Assembly (NCBI GenBank): GCA_003367665.1
Contig: QKXI01000007.1
Location: 186,001 to 250,000, forward strand
Reading direction: 5' to 3'
Length of the DNA: 64,000 nucleotides
Source of the DNA: Leifsonia sp. ku-ls
GTDB lineage: Bacteria > Actinomycetota > Actinomycetes > Actinomycetales > Microbacteriaceae
The notes beneath the pieces were generated by a model. It was not told the DNA's origin and did not search any database. It saw nothing but the letters and a program-made list of their open reading frames with translations. The translations under genes were made by a program, and so were the position numbers. This document shows positions 25,701 through 33,347 of this stretch, in pieces; positions within the stretch are counted from its first letter, which is position 1, and each line of letters opens with the position of its first letter.

Positions 25701-26663
25701 CTCGTCGCCTCCTACGAGCTCGGCGGCGGCTACGTGCGGATCGCGCCGGTGGACATCGGCGCCCGCGCCTTCCTCGGCAACTCCGGGATGGCCGGCGCCG
25801 GGAACCGGGTGCCGCGCGACGGCCTGGTCGCGGTGCTGTCGTTCGCGCCGCGCAAGGCGAAGGCGGGATCGTCGTGGCTCGGCTCGCCTCCGGTGCGGTT
25901 GCGCCGCCGGGCACAGGAGGGCGACCTGTCCCGCACCTTCCGCCCCGCGCCGTGGCTGCGGGTCGCCCGCGCCGGCTGGGAGCTGCTGCGCATCGTCCCG
26001 GTCTTCGTCACCTGCGCGATCGGGCTGGCCGTCGTCGTGGCGCTCGGCGCGATCGACGGCGCGTGGGGCACGCCGTGGGCCGTCGTGCTCGGCGGACCCG
26101 TGCTCATGCTCGCCGGGGCGGTCGCCGCGGCCGTCAGCACGGCGGCGAAGTGGGCGCTGCTCGGCCGGCTGCGGCCGGGCGAGCATCCGCTCTGGTCGTC
26201 GTTCATCTGGCGCAGCGAGGTCTCCGACACGTTCACCGAGATGGTCGCCGCTCCCTGGTTCGCCTGGGCCGCGGCCGGAACGCCCGCGCTGGTCTGGTGG
26301 TTGCGCAGCCTCGGCGCGCGCATCGGGTCGGGCGTCTGGATCGACAGCTATTGGCTCCCGGAGGCCGATCTGGTCGCGCTGGGCGACGCATCCACCGTGA
26401 ATCGGGGCTGCGTCGTGCAGACGCACCTGTTCCATGATCGAATCATGAGCATGGACCAGGTCACGATCGAGCGCGGCGGCACGCTCGGCCCGCACAGCGT
26501 CATCCTGCCCGCCGCCGACATCGGCCGGGACGCGACGGTCGGCCCCGCGTCGCTCGTCATGCGCGGCGAGACGGTGCCGGCCGGCAGCCGGTGGAGCGGC
26601 AACCCGATCGGGCCGTGGCGCGAGGTCGTCGTGCGGGAGTACCGGGCGCGGGTGGAGGGATGA
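22719..26663 (+). CDS. Pls/PosA-type single-module nonribosomal peptide synthetase
   Basis: A 1314-aa membrane synthetase. Adenylation domain about 25-505 (IIFTSGSTGTPKG, FDASCEEMW, NTYGPTEA, YRSGDL, K498 in RTSGKVDRA); thiolation domain 520-590 with S552 in NFFDLGGGSLAA; then six or so membrane helices interleaved with three left-handed beta-helix/hexapeptide-like domains (about 730-820, 940-1070, 1185-1300). This is the layout of epsilon-poly-L-lysine synthetase and its relatives, which polymerise or ligate amino acids without a classical condensation domain. Substrate not deduced. The stop overlaps the next start (ATGA). Confidence 0.85.
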   Translation: MPDAPLTSAPGLLLRGAAAPPARTLVDVLTETAARHPDASALEDAAGALSYRELLAQVFAGAARLREHGVSRGDRVGVRMSSGTRELYLAILSVLAAGAAYVPVDADDPEERAELVFGEAAVRAVLTDAGLTVGDAPAVRVFDGSAPHPSTAALPVVSPPAPEDDAWIIFTSGSTGTPKGVAVRHRSAAAFVDAEARLFLQEDPIGPQDRVLAGLSVAFDASCEEMWLAWGHGACLVPAPRSLVRTGMDLGPWLSARRITVVSTVPTLAALWPVDALDSVRLLIFGGEACPPELVSRLAVPGREVWNTYGPTEATVVACAAPLVAGEPVRIGLPLDGWDLAVVDADGQPVEAGGSGELVIGGVGLARYLDPAKDAEKYAPMPSLGWERAYRSGDLVRFDPAGLFYLGRADDQVKVGGRRIELGEVEAALQRLPGVSGAAAAVRRSTAGNDVLVGYLAVPEPDAFDRRASLEDLRETLPAALVPLLAVVDELPVRTSGKVDRAALPWPLEEADGEGAVSDDPVATALAADWRSVLGLPVTGPDDNFFDLGGGSLAAAQLVSLIRRRHPDITVADVYATPRFGAMAQALAESSPSSTAASTHVVPPTPFRMQALQTVLGIPLFILGGMRWLLYLLTAAAVLRPLGGYDVLPAVNLWWLIAGLVVFVTPWGRMAISVVAARLLLLGVRAGDHPRGGGVHLRLWLAEQVAHQVGAASLAGAPWIVSYARALGATIDRGVDLHTLPPVTGMLRIGAGASVEPEVDLAGYWIDGEVVRIGEIRIGAGSSVGARSSLLPGAKIGRNATVAPGSAVFGRVPAGQNWSGSPAVRVGRARDWWPEERPARRSRWVAAYAASSLGVSLVPVVAFAAGAAVVAALVRGAADWGDVAARAAAALVPATLVAGLVLATLVVGLVRVLGIGMREGVYPVRSRTGWQAWSTERLLDLARTVLFPLYSSLFTPIWLRLLGARVGRDVEASTVLLLPRMTRIRDGAFLADDTLVASYELGGGYVRIAPVDIGARAFLGNSGMAGAGNRVPRDGLVAVLSFAPRKAKAGSSWLGSPPVRLRRRAQEGDLSRTFRPAPWLRVARAGWELLRIVPVFVTCAIGLAVVVALGAIDGAWGTPWAVVLGGPVLMLAGAVAAAVSTAAKWALLGRLRPGEHPLWSSFIWRSEVSDTFTEMVAAPWFAWAAAGTPALVWWLRSLGARIGSGVWIDSYWLPEADLVALGDASTVNRGCVVQTHLFHDRIMSMDQVTIERGGTLGPHSVILPAADIGRDATVGPASLVMRGETVPAGSRWSGNPIGPWREVVVREYRARVEG

Positions 26664-27964
26664 CGGACGCGCCGCCGCACGTGTACCTGCCGCGCTCCGG
26701 CACCGACGACTACGCGGTGCGGGAGTACGACCTCGACCTGAACTACCGCGTGGCGACCAACCGGCTCGACGCGACCGCGATCATCCGCGGCCGGGCACGC
26801 GTCCCGCTCCCGGCGATCGTGCTCGACCTGGTGCACCTGAAGGCGAAGCGCGTCCGGCTTGACGGCGACAAGCGCGTGCGGTTCGCCCAGTCGCCGACCC
26901 ACCTGCGGATCACGCCGTCCCGGCCGATTCCGGCGGGCGCGGAGTTCACGCTGGAGGTCGCCTACGACGGGTCCCCGGCGCCGCGGCGCACCCGCTGGGG
27001 CACGCTCGGCTGGGAGGAGCTGACCGACGGCGTCATCGTCGCCTCGCAGCCCTCGGGCGCGCCGTCCTGGTTCCCCTGCAACGACCACCCGGCCGACCGG
27101 GCCGCGTACCGCATCCGGGTCACCACCGAGCAGGCCTACACGGTGCTGGCGACGGGCGAGCCGACCGGCCACAGCGTCGGCTCCGGCCGCGGGATCTGGA
27201 CGTTCGAGCGCCCGGAGCCGACGCCGACCTACCTCGCCACCGTGCAGATCGGCCGGTACACGCTGGAGCCGCGGCGCAGCGCCGGCGTGGAGTGGGTGGT
27301 CGCGTACCCGCCGGCCCTCGCCCGGCGCGTGCTGCACGACTTCGCACCGCTGGGGACGATGCTGGAGCGGTTCCAGGAGCTGTTCGGCCCGTACCCGTTC
27401 CCGTCGTACACGGTGGTGGTGACAGAGGACCCGCTGGAGATCCCGCTGGAGGCGCAGGCCATGGCCACGTTCGGGTCGTCGCACGCCGACGGCCGAGGCG
27501 GCTCGGAACGGCTGATCGCGCACGAGCTCGCCCACCAGTGGTTCGGCAACAGCGTGGGCCTCGCGTCCTGGCGCGACATCTGGCTGAATGAGGGCTTCGC
27601 CTGCTACGCCGAGTGGCTGTGGTCGGAGGCGTCCGGCTCGCTGTCGGCGGCGACGCTGGCGCGGACCCACCACGCCGGGCTGCGCCTCGCGCCGAAGGAC
27701 CTCCAGCTCGGCGACCCGGGACCGGACCTCATGTTCGACGACCGGGTGTACAAGCGCGGCGCCTGCCTGCTGCACGCGCTGCGGCTGCGGCTGGGCGACG
27801 CGCGCTTCTTCGCCCTGCTCCGGGAGTGGACGTCACGCCACCGCTTCGGCACGGTGTCCAGCGCCGACTTCGAGGCGCTCGCCCAGGAGCATGCGGACGA
27901 GCCGCTGGCCGCCTTCTTCGACGCCTGGCTGCGTCAGACCGCGCTGCCGTCGCTCTCGCGCTGA
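26660..27964 (+). CDS. M1 family metallopeptidase
   Basis: A 434-aa zinc aminopeptidase-like protein. The zinc site is HELAHQWFGN (H288, E289, H292) with E311 in LNEGFACYAEW, exactly 19 residues after the second His. An exopeptidase GAMEN-like motif reads EAQAMATFGS. It is short for the family and lacks the ERAP-type C-terminal domain. It overlaps the NRPS gene by 4 nt (ATGA), so the two are translationally coupled; cleavage of the peptide product or of an inhibitor is possible but unproven. No signal peptide is evident. Confidence 0.88.
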   Translation: MTDAPPHVYLPRSGTDDYAVREYDLDLNYRVATNRLDATAIIRGRARVPLPAIVLDLVHLKAKRVRLDGDKRVRFAQSPTHLRITPSRPIPAGAEFTLEVAYDGSPAPRRTRWGTLGWEELTDGVIVASQPSGAPSWFPCNDHPADRAAYRIRVTTEQAYTVLATGEPTGHSVGSGRGIWTFERPEPTPTYLATVQIGRYTLEPRRSAGVEWVVAYPPALARRVLHDFAPLGTMLERFQELFGPYPFPSYTVVVTEDPLEIPLEAQAMATFGSSHADGRGGSERLIAHELAHQWFGNSVGLASWRDIWLNEGFACYAEWLWSEASGSLSAATLARTHHAGLRLAPKDLQLGDPGPDLMFDDRVYKRGACLLHALRLRLGDARFFALLREWTSRHRFGTVSSADFEALAQEHADEPLAAFFDAWLRQTALPSLSR

Positions 27965-28750
27965 CCGCGGGCGACCGTGACGACGCATCCGGCGCTCCGG
28001 AGGCTGCGCACCCGGTAGCGGCGACCCTCCAGCCAGGCCCGCAGCAGCCCGACGCGAACCGCGCCCGGCGGCACGCGCAGCCCGCGGCCGTCGGCCTTCA
28101 GCACGGCCTCGATCACGGTCCAGCGCCGCAGGGCGTCGCCGTGGCCGGGCGCGAGGTCGTCGATGGCGGCCCGGCGGCCGGGCGCGGCGGCGAGGGGTTC
28201 GGCGTCGGGGCCGACCCGGCGTTCGGGCGCGGTGGCGAGGGGTTCGGCGTCGGGGCCGACCGGGCGGTCGGCCGCGGTGACGAGCGGCTCGGCGTCGATG
28301 CCGACCGGGGTGCGACCCGCGGTGTCGAGCCGAGCGGCGTCGAAGCCGACGAGGCGTTCGGCCGCAGTGCCGAGCGGCGCGGGGTCGATGGCGGTCCGGC
28401 GTTCGGTCGCGCTGACGAGCGGCTCGGCGTCGATGCCGACCGGGACGCGACCCGCGACGGCGAACGCAACGCCGTCAGCGTGAGCGAGCGCGAGGAAACA
28501 GCGGGCGCGACCCGCCGAGCGCCCGTGGGCGGCCGTGGGCCGCCCCGCAGTCCGGGCAGGTGGCGTCGATCACGATGTCGGGCTCCCCCGCTCTCGCCGC
28601 CGCGCACAGCAGGGCGGTGCGGCCGGCCACGAACCGCGTCCGGTCGGCATCGCGACCGAAGTCGCGGAGCCTGCTGCGGTCGCCCGCGGAAAGCCGCGGG
28701 ACTGTGTCGGGATCGGCGAGGTCGTGCCGGACGATCACGATCCCGCTCAC
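27934..28750 (-). pseudogene. 4'-phosphopantetheinyl transferase, frameshifted and repeat-expanded
   Basis: The intact start is GTG 28750 behind GGAGGGACGGGC: MSGIVIVRHDLADPDTVPRL, LSAGDRSRLRDF, RFVAGRTALL, CPDCGAAHGRP, an Sfp-type N-terminus. The frame then stops at 28475. The rest of the family continues in the +1 frame from about 28520: CFLALAHADGVAFAVAGRV, PVGIDAEPL (the Mg-binding GIDVE motif), W-TVIEAVLKADGRGLRVP, ending at 27934. Thus one base is in excess (or two missing) between about 28500 and 28540. Between the GIDAE motif and the WxxxEA motif the gene holds six 45-bp repeats. The 3' end overlaps the M1 gene by 31 nt on the opposite strand. A sequencing error cannot be excluded for the shift, but not for the repeats. 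Confidence 0.75.
28171..28440. repeat. 45-bp tandem repeat inside the PPTase gene, six units
   Basis: Units begin (minus strand) at 28440, 28395, 28350, 28305, 28260 and 28215, each 45 bp (15 codons). In the PPTase frame the units read VGIDAEPLVSATERR, TAIDPAPLGTAAERL, VGFDAARLDTAGRTP, VGIDAEPLVTAADRP, VGPDAEPLATAPERR, VGPDAEPLAAAPGRR. The repeated segment contains the catalytic GIDxE motif. The period is a multiple of three, so it is in frame with itself. Confidence 0.9.
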
Positions 28751-29117
28751 ACGCCCGTCCCTCCGTCCGCCGACGTCCCCGATGCTACCGCCCACGGCCG
28801 CCCGTCCGCCGTCGGAGATTCGAACGTATGGCCGCCGAATCTCCGACGATTGGCAGAACGGCAGGAGATTCGAACCCTCGGGCCCCACGTTCGACCGCGG
28901 CGAGCGGGCGACCCCGGCCCCGTCGTCGGACGCGCGAGCCCAACGTTGGACTGCCCTTAGTGAGCGGTCCGGCGCGCCGAACGCGCGAGTCCAACGTTCG
29001 ACTGCCCTTAGCGGGCGGTCCGGAGCCGCCGTCAAGCACCCGAGCCCAACGTCCGACCGCGGCTACCGGACGGCCCCGGCGCCACCGTCGAACACCCGAG
29101 CCCAACGCCCACCGCGG
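28751..29117. repeat. gene-free stretch with a 13-bp inverted repeat and a degenerate ~55-bp tandem repeat
   Basis: 28810-28822 and 28836-28848 form a perfect 13-bp inverted repeat (CGTCGGAGATTCG and its complement, 13-nt loop). From about 28885 to 29135 a diverged unit of 51-56 bp recurs about five times, anchored on CCAACGTTCGACCGCGGCTA-like sequence at 28886, 28941, 28992, 29047 and 29103. A minus-strand frame is open through it but has no coding character. A tRNA-like 3' half lies at 28852-28885 (see rejected items). No gene is supported. Confidence 0.7.
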
Positions 29118-29648
29118 CTACCGCCCGGTCCCGGTGCCGTCGTCGAAGCGCGGGGCCTCGTGGCGGGGGTGCCGCGCCGGGTCGTCGACCGGGGCCGCGG
29201 TGTCGTCCCCCAGTGCCGCCGTCCCCGCGGGCGCCGCCGTGCCGCCCTGCGTCCCGCCAGGCGCGGTCGCCGCGTCCCGTCGGCCGTCGTCGATGCGGTT
29301 GCCGTCCCGGTCGGTCTTGACGTCCGGATCGACGTGGTCGGCGCGGCGCATCGCCTCCTCCGAGTGGGAGCGGGCCTCGGCCGCCGCGGACTCGCGCTCC
29401 TGGGCCTCCCGCCGCAGGCGTTCGGCGTCGACCTCGGCCTGCTTGGCGTCCGCGGCGGCGCGGGCGGCCTTCGCCTCCCGCTCGCGCGCCTCCAGCTGGG
29501 ACTGCGCAGCCGACTCCCGCATCTCCTCCGCGCGGTGGCGGTCCGCCTCGCGCTTCCGGTTGCGGCCGACGGTCGCGGCGATGATGGCGATCACGGCGAT
29601 CACGACCACCACGACGACGATCAGGATGATCCATCCGGTTGTGTTCAT
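29118..29648 (-). CDS. single-pass membrane protein with coiled coil
   Basis: A 176-aa protein. Residues 3-27 are a membrane helix (WIILIVVVVVVIAVIAII), followed by a basic stop (GRNRKREADRHR) and a long Glu/Ala/Arg-rich coiled coil to about residue 110, then a disordered Ala/Gly/Pro-rich, acidic tail (DDGTGTGR). The predicted topology is N-out or N-in with a cytoplasmic coil. Related proteins are common in Microbacteriaceae and unnamed. No function is known. Confidence 0.65.
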   Translation of the reverse strand: MNTTGWIILIVVVVVVIAVIAIIAATVGRNRKREADRHRAEEMRESAAQSQLEAREREAKAARAAADAKQAEVDAERLRREAQERESAAAEARSHSEEAMRRADHVDPDVKTDRDGNRIDDGRRDAATAPGGTQGGTAAPAGTAALGDDTAAPVDDPARHPRHEAPRFDDGTGTGR

Positions 29649-29785
29649 GCCCCGACACGGTACGCCGACCGGGCCGGATCGCTAGGGGATTGAAGGATCG
29701 CCGTCTATTGCCCGTCCGACCGCCGGCGCTACCGTGTGGCTGCCGTCAGGGACTCGCCCTGCGGCAGACCCGAGAGGAGTGGGAG

Positions 29786-30313
29786 ATGGCAGACAACCCG
29801 TATGTGGCGATCGCCGCGCAGTACGCCAGCGAGGACGAGGCGGTGGCCGACTTCGACGCGCTGCACGCGCACTTCAAGGACGCCGGAAAGCACGCGAAGT
29901 TCGACGCCGCGGTCGTCGTGCGCGACAAGGAGGGCAACGTCACCATCCCGAAGCGCGGCGACGGCGCCAAGCACCACGGGGCGCGCAAGGGGCTCGCGAT
30001 CGGCCTGGCCGGCGGCCTGGTCGTCGCCCTGTTCCCGGCGGTCGCGCTCGGCGGAGCGCTGCTGGTCGGCGGCGGCGCGGGCGCGGGCATCGGCGCCATC
30101 GCGGGCCACATCTCGAACAAGGCGTCCGCGGAAGACTTGAAGACCATCAGTGAAACCCTGCACGCGGGCAGCGCGGGCATCGTGGTCGTCGTCCACCCCG
30201 ACGACGCCGACGAGGTTCAGCAGCAGCTCGCCCACGCCAGCGGCGTGACCCGCAAGGAGATCGCCGTCGACGACGAGAAGCTCGACGACGAGGTCCAGGA
30301 CGCCGCCGAGTAG
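29786..30313 (+). CDS. DUF1269-type membrane protein
   Basis: A 175-aa protein. N-terminal YVAIAAQYASEDEAVADFDA is the first alpha/beta element; then a Gly-rich hydrophobic stretch (GLAIGLAGGLVVALFPAVAL, GGALLVGGGAGAG) with glycine-zipper character; then a second alpha/beta element (IVVVVHPDDADEVQQQL). This matches the DUF1269 family, of unknown function. ATG 29786 follows GAGAGGAGTGGGAG; the frame is open to 29639 but nothing supports that extension. Confidence 0.75.
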   Translation: MADNPYVAIAAQYASEDEAVADFDALHAHFKDAGKHAKFDAAVVVRDKEGNVTIPKRGDGAKHHGARKGLAIGLAGGLVVALFPAVALGGALLVGGGAGAGIGAIAGHISNKASAEDLKTISETLHAGSAGIVVVVHPDDADEVQQQLAHASGVTRKEIAVDDEKLDDEVQDAAE

Positions 30314-30321
30314 CCGCGCAG

Positions 30322-30395
30322 TAGGGCGGACGGGACTTGAACCCGTGACCGAGGAATTATGAGTTCCCTGCTCTGACCGGCTGAGCTACCGCCCC
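30322..30395 (-). tRNA. tRNA-Met (anticodon CAT)
   Basis: Minus strand: acceptor GGGGCGG pairs with CCGCCCT (G1-T72 wobble), D-arm GCTCAGCCGGTCAGAGC, anticodon stem GGGAA/TTCCT with loop CTCATAA giving CAT, T-arm ACGGG-TTCAAGT-CCCGT, discriminator A. It is an elongator type (no C1-A72 mismatch). Anticodon CAT could in principle be the lysidine-modified Ile tRNA; no decisive identity element was checked. Confidence 0.85.
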
Positions 30396-30414
30396 GAACG
30401 TGCGCCTGCCCCGG

Positions 30415-31668
30415 TCACTCCGGGGCGGGCACGCGGGAGGCCGGGTCCGTCACCGGGTCGGCCACCGGCTCACCACGATACAGGCTTTCGAAGGTGCTGA
30501 TCGTGGTCTGGATGTCGTGCGCGGCGACGATGCGGAGCGACGCGCGCTTGAGCACGTCGAGCTCCTCCTGCGGGAGGGTGAGGATGCGCTCCAGCTTGTC
30601 CGCGAGGTCCTGCGCGTCGCCCGGCCGGAACAGGTGTCCGTTCTCGCCGTCGTGCACCAGGTGCGGGAGCGCCATCGCGTCCGCCGCGACCACCGGCAGG
30701 CCGGAGGCCATCGCCTCCATCGTCGCGATCGACTGCAGCTCGGCGATCGACGGCATCGCGAACACCGTGGCGCGGGTGTACGCCTGCCGGAGCTCCTCGT
30801 CGCTGACGTAGCCGAGGAACTCCACCCGGTCGGCGATGCCGAGGTTCTCCGCCATCGCCTGCAGGTTCTTCAGCTGGTCGCCGCCTCCGACGATCTGCAG
30901 CCGGGCGTCCAGGTCGGCGGGCAGCAGCTTGACCGCGTTCAGCAGCACGTCGATCTGCTTCTCCCCCGTCACGCGCCCGACGAACAGGATGCGGTTGCCG
31001 GTGCGCGGCGAGAAGTCGGGGGTGTAGTTGCTCGCGTCGATCCCGCAGGAGATCGCGTGGACACCGCGGAGGCCCGTGGCCTTCTCGAGGAAGTCGGCCG
31101 CCCGGCGGGTCGGGGTGGTGACGGCCTCGGCGCGGTCGAAGCTGCGCCGGGCGTCGCGCCACTCGGCGGCGATCAGCACCTTCTGGAGGAACTTGGGGAT
31201 GACCGTGAACTCCATGATGTTCTCGGGCATCACGTGGTTGGTCGCGACGATGCGGATGCCCCGCTTCTGCGCCTCATAGGCGAGGCCCCGGCCGACGACG
31301 ATGTGCGACTGGAAGTGGACGACGTCGGGCTTCACCTCGTCGAGGATGCGGCGCGCGTTCGCCTTGCTCGTCCACGGCAGCGCGAACCGCAGCCAGTCGT
31401 GCGGGTACCAGCGCCAGCTGCGCAGCCGGTGGGCCGTCATCTTGCGACCCTCGTGCTCCTCGACCCAGGTGCCGTGCGTGCGGCTGGCGGCCGGCGCGAC
31501 GATGTGGACGTCGTGGCCGCGGTCGACGAGGCCGGCGGCGAGACGCTCCGCGAAGCGGGCGGCGCCGTTGACGTCGGGCGCGAACGTGTCGCAGCCCATG
31601 ACGATGGTCAACGGCTTCTTGGCTGCCGGGGCGGGCGGGGTCGGATGCGGTCCGCTCGAATCAGGCAC
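30415..31668 (-). CDS. glycosyltransferase family 4 (GT-B fold)
   Basis: About 417 aa. N-terminal half: LTIVMGCDTFAPDVNGAARF, GLVDRGHDVHIVAP; C-terminal half: RILFVGRVTGEKQIDVLL, LGYVSDEELRQAY, MPSIAELQSIATMEAMASG, the E-x7-E of retaining GT4 enzymes. It resembles mycobacterial/corynebacterial GDP-mannose-dependent mannosyltransferases, but the donor and acceptor are not proven. The GTG at 31668 is chosen; the open frame upstream to 31758 begins only with TTG. The gene converges toward tRNA-Met. Confidence 0.88.
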   Translation of the reverse strand: MPDSSGPHPTPPAPAAKKPLTIVMGCDTFAPDVNGAARFAERLAAGLVDRGHDVHIVAPAASRTHGTWVEEHEGRKMTAHRLRSWRWYPHDWLRFALPWTSKANARRILDEVKPDVVHFQSHIVVGRGLAYEAQKRGIRIVATNHVMPENIMEFTVIPKFLQKVLIAAEWRDARRSFDRAEAVTTPTRRAADFLEKATGLRGVHAISCGIDASNYTPDFSPRTGNRILFVGRVTGEKQIDVLLNAVKLLPADLDARLQIVGGGDQLKNLQAMAENLGIADRVEFLGYVSDEELRQAYTRATVFAMPSIAELQSIATMEAMASGLPVVAADAMALPHLVHDGENGHLFRPGDAQDLADKLERILTLPQEELDVLKRASLRIVAAHDIQTTISTFESLYRGEPVADPVTDPASRVPAPE

Positions 31669-31762
31669 GTGGTTCTTATCCCTCGGTCGTGGGCTTCGGA
31701 AGGCGAATCCGGCGACGGCGTTCGCGGGTCGGGCAGTGGGTGCGCCCGGTCGATTCAACGGC

Positions 31763-32728
31763 CTAGTCTAGGCTGCTTTCCTCCGCGACGTCCGTAATGC
31801 GGTCCGCCACCGGCGCGTCCGCCGCCGTCTGCGGGTGGTGCTTCGCCAGCTGGAACACGCCGAAGATGGCCACCGCGCCCGTGATCGCGAAGCCGAGCAT
31901 GGCCCACCACGGCGCTCCCGCGGCCTCGTCGAGCACGACGATGCCGATGGTCACGGCCACCAGCGGGTCGATCACGGTGAGGCCGGCGATGACGAGGTCG
32001 GGCGGTCCGGAGGCGTAGGCGTTCTGCACGAAGTAGGCGCCGAGCACGGCCGCGAGCAGCAGCGCGACGATGCAGGCGACGAGAAGCCAGTCCCACTCCT
32101 GGTTGGAGATGCGGTCGATGGCGACCTTCGCCAGCGTCGCGACGAAGCCGTACAGCACGCCGGCGCCGACGACGTAGATGATCGCCTTGAACCGGTGGCG
32201 GAGGAACCAGAACAGCGCGCCGAACGCGATCAGCACCACCGCGAGCACGATCAGGATGACGATCAGCGCGCGGCTGCTGACCGGCAGGTCGCGCGCGAAC
32301 ACGGCGGCGAGCAGCACGAACGCGCCGACGCCGCTGACGCAGAGGATCACCGCCACCACCGAGCGGTGGTTCAGCTTCACGCCGCTGACCCGGGCGTTGA
32401 GGATGCTCGTGATCACGAGCCCGACGACGCCGAGCGGCTGCACCAGGATGATCGGCGAGAGCTTGAGGCTGACCAGCTGGAACACGATGGCGAGGCCGAG
32501 CAGCAGCGTCCCGATGACCCAGGACGGCCGGGCGAGCAGCAGCCCGAGGTTGCGCAGGCTCATCCCGCCGTCGCCGTGCCCGGCGGAGGCCTCCACCTTG
32601 GCGACCCCGTGGTGCTGGAGCTGCGCGCCGACGGACAGGAAGCAGGCACCGATGAGCGCGACCGGGATGCCCAGGAGCTGGCTGGGCTGATAGGACAGGT
32701 CCAAAGCATCCATCAGTTCCGTACCCAC
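31763..32728 (-). CDS. DMT superfamily transporter
   Basis: About 321 aa with roughly ten membrane helices. The N-terminus includes LLGIPVALIGACFLSVGAQL, the second half has AGVLYGFVATLAKVAID and a terminal EamA-like module (IVVLDEAAGAPWWAMLGFAI). Drug/metabolite exporter family; substrate unknown. The start is GTG 32728 or ATG 32713 (MDALDLSYQP); neither has a strong Shine-Dalgarno. It ends about 95 nt upstream of the glycosyltransferase start, so the two may be co-transcribed, and is divergent from def with 40 bp between. Confidence 0.8.
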   Translation of the reverse strand: MGTELMDALDLSYQPSQLLGIPVALIGACFLSVGAQLQHHGVAKVEASAGHGDGGMSLRNLGLLLARPSWVIGTLLLGLAIVFQLVSLKLSPIILVQPLGVVGLVITSILNARVSGVKLNHRSVVAVILCVSGVGAFVLLAAVFARDLPVSSRALIVILIVLAVVLIAFGALFWFLRHRFKAIIYVVGAGVLYGFVATLAKVAIDRISNQEWDWLLVACIVALLLAAVLGAYFVQNAYASGPPDLVIAGLTVIDPLVAVTIGIVVLDEAAGAPWWAMLGFAITGAVAIFGVFQLAKHHPQTAADAPVADRITDVAEESSLD

Positions 32729-32768
32729 CCCACGACCCTACAAGGAATGATCCGGATAGTCTTGCTGA

Positions 32769-33335
32769 ATGGCCGTCCTCCCGATCCGGATCACCGGTGA
32801 CCCCGTCCTCCACTCTCCCGCACGACCGGTCGACGGGATAGACGACGAGCTGCGCACCCTGGTCGCCGACATGTTCGAGACGATGGACGAGGCTCCCGGC
32901 GTCGGCCTCGCCGCCCCGCAGGTGGGCCTGCCGCTCCGGCTGTTCGTCTACGGCTGGACCGACGACGACGGCGTGCTGCACCGCGGCGTCGCGATCAACC
33001 CGACCCTGTGGCTGAGCCCGCTTCCGGTGGGCGAGCTCGACGAGGACGCCGAGTCGGAGGGCTGCCTCTCGTTCCCGGGCGAGCGGTTCCCGCTCCGCCG
33101 CGCCGATCGGGCCATCCTGCAGGCGACCGACCTCGACGGCCAGGACTACGAGGTGCGGGCGGAGGGCTGGCTCGCCCGCATCTTCCAGCACGAGTACGAC
33201 CACCTCGACGGCGTGCTGTACGTCGACCGGCTGGACCACCCCTACGGGAAGGCCGCCGCGAAGGCGCAGCGGAAGAACAGCTGGGGCGTTCCGGGGCTCA
33301 GCTGGCTGCCCGGCCGCGACCACCTGGAGGACTGA
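32769..33335 (+). CDS. def: peptide deformylase
   Basis: A 188-aa metalloenzyme that removes the formyl group from nascent N-termini. All three motifs are present: GVGLAAPQ (residues 44-51), EGCLSFPG with metal ligand C99, and HEYDHLDG with ligands H141 and H145. The ATG has little Shine-Dalgarno (the upstream sequence has GGATAGTCT resembling a -10), so translation may be leaderless. No fmt gene is adjacent here. Confidence 0.95.
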   Translation: MAVLPIRITGDPVLHSPARPVDGIDDELRTLVADMFETMDEAPGVGLAAPQVGLPLRLFVYGWTDDDGVLHRGVAINPTLWLSPLPVGELDEDAESEGCLSFPGERFPLRRADRAILQATDLDGQDYEVRAEGWLARIFQHEYDHLDGVLYVDRLDHPYGKAAAKAQRKNSWGVPGLSWLPGRDHLED

Positions 33336-33347
33336 ACACGCGGCGGC

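Noticed and set aside
22599-26495. A 1298-aa minus-strand frame opposite the NRPS
   Set aside because: No domain is recognisable, composition is Arg/His/Gly-rich, and the opposite strand has a complete, motif-rich NRPS.
28113-28607. A 164-aa minus-strand frame over the 45-bp repeats
   Set aside because: It reads the PPTase repeats in the wrong frame (Ser/Arg/Pro-rich); the family similarity is in another frame.
28852-28885. A tRNA 3'-half on the minus strand (GGGTTCGAATCTCC-like T-arm ending TGCCA)
   Set aside because: No acceptor 5' half, D-arm or anticodon arm lies upstream, and the T-stem pairs poorly. It may be chance or an old tRNA scrap, not a gene.
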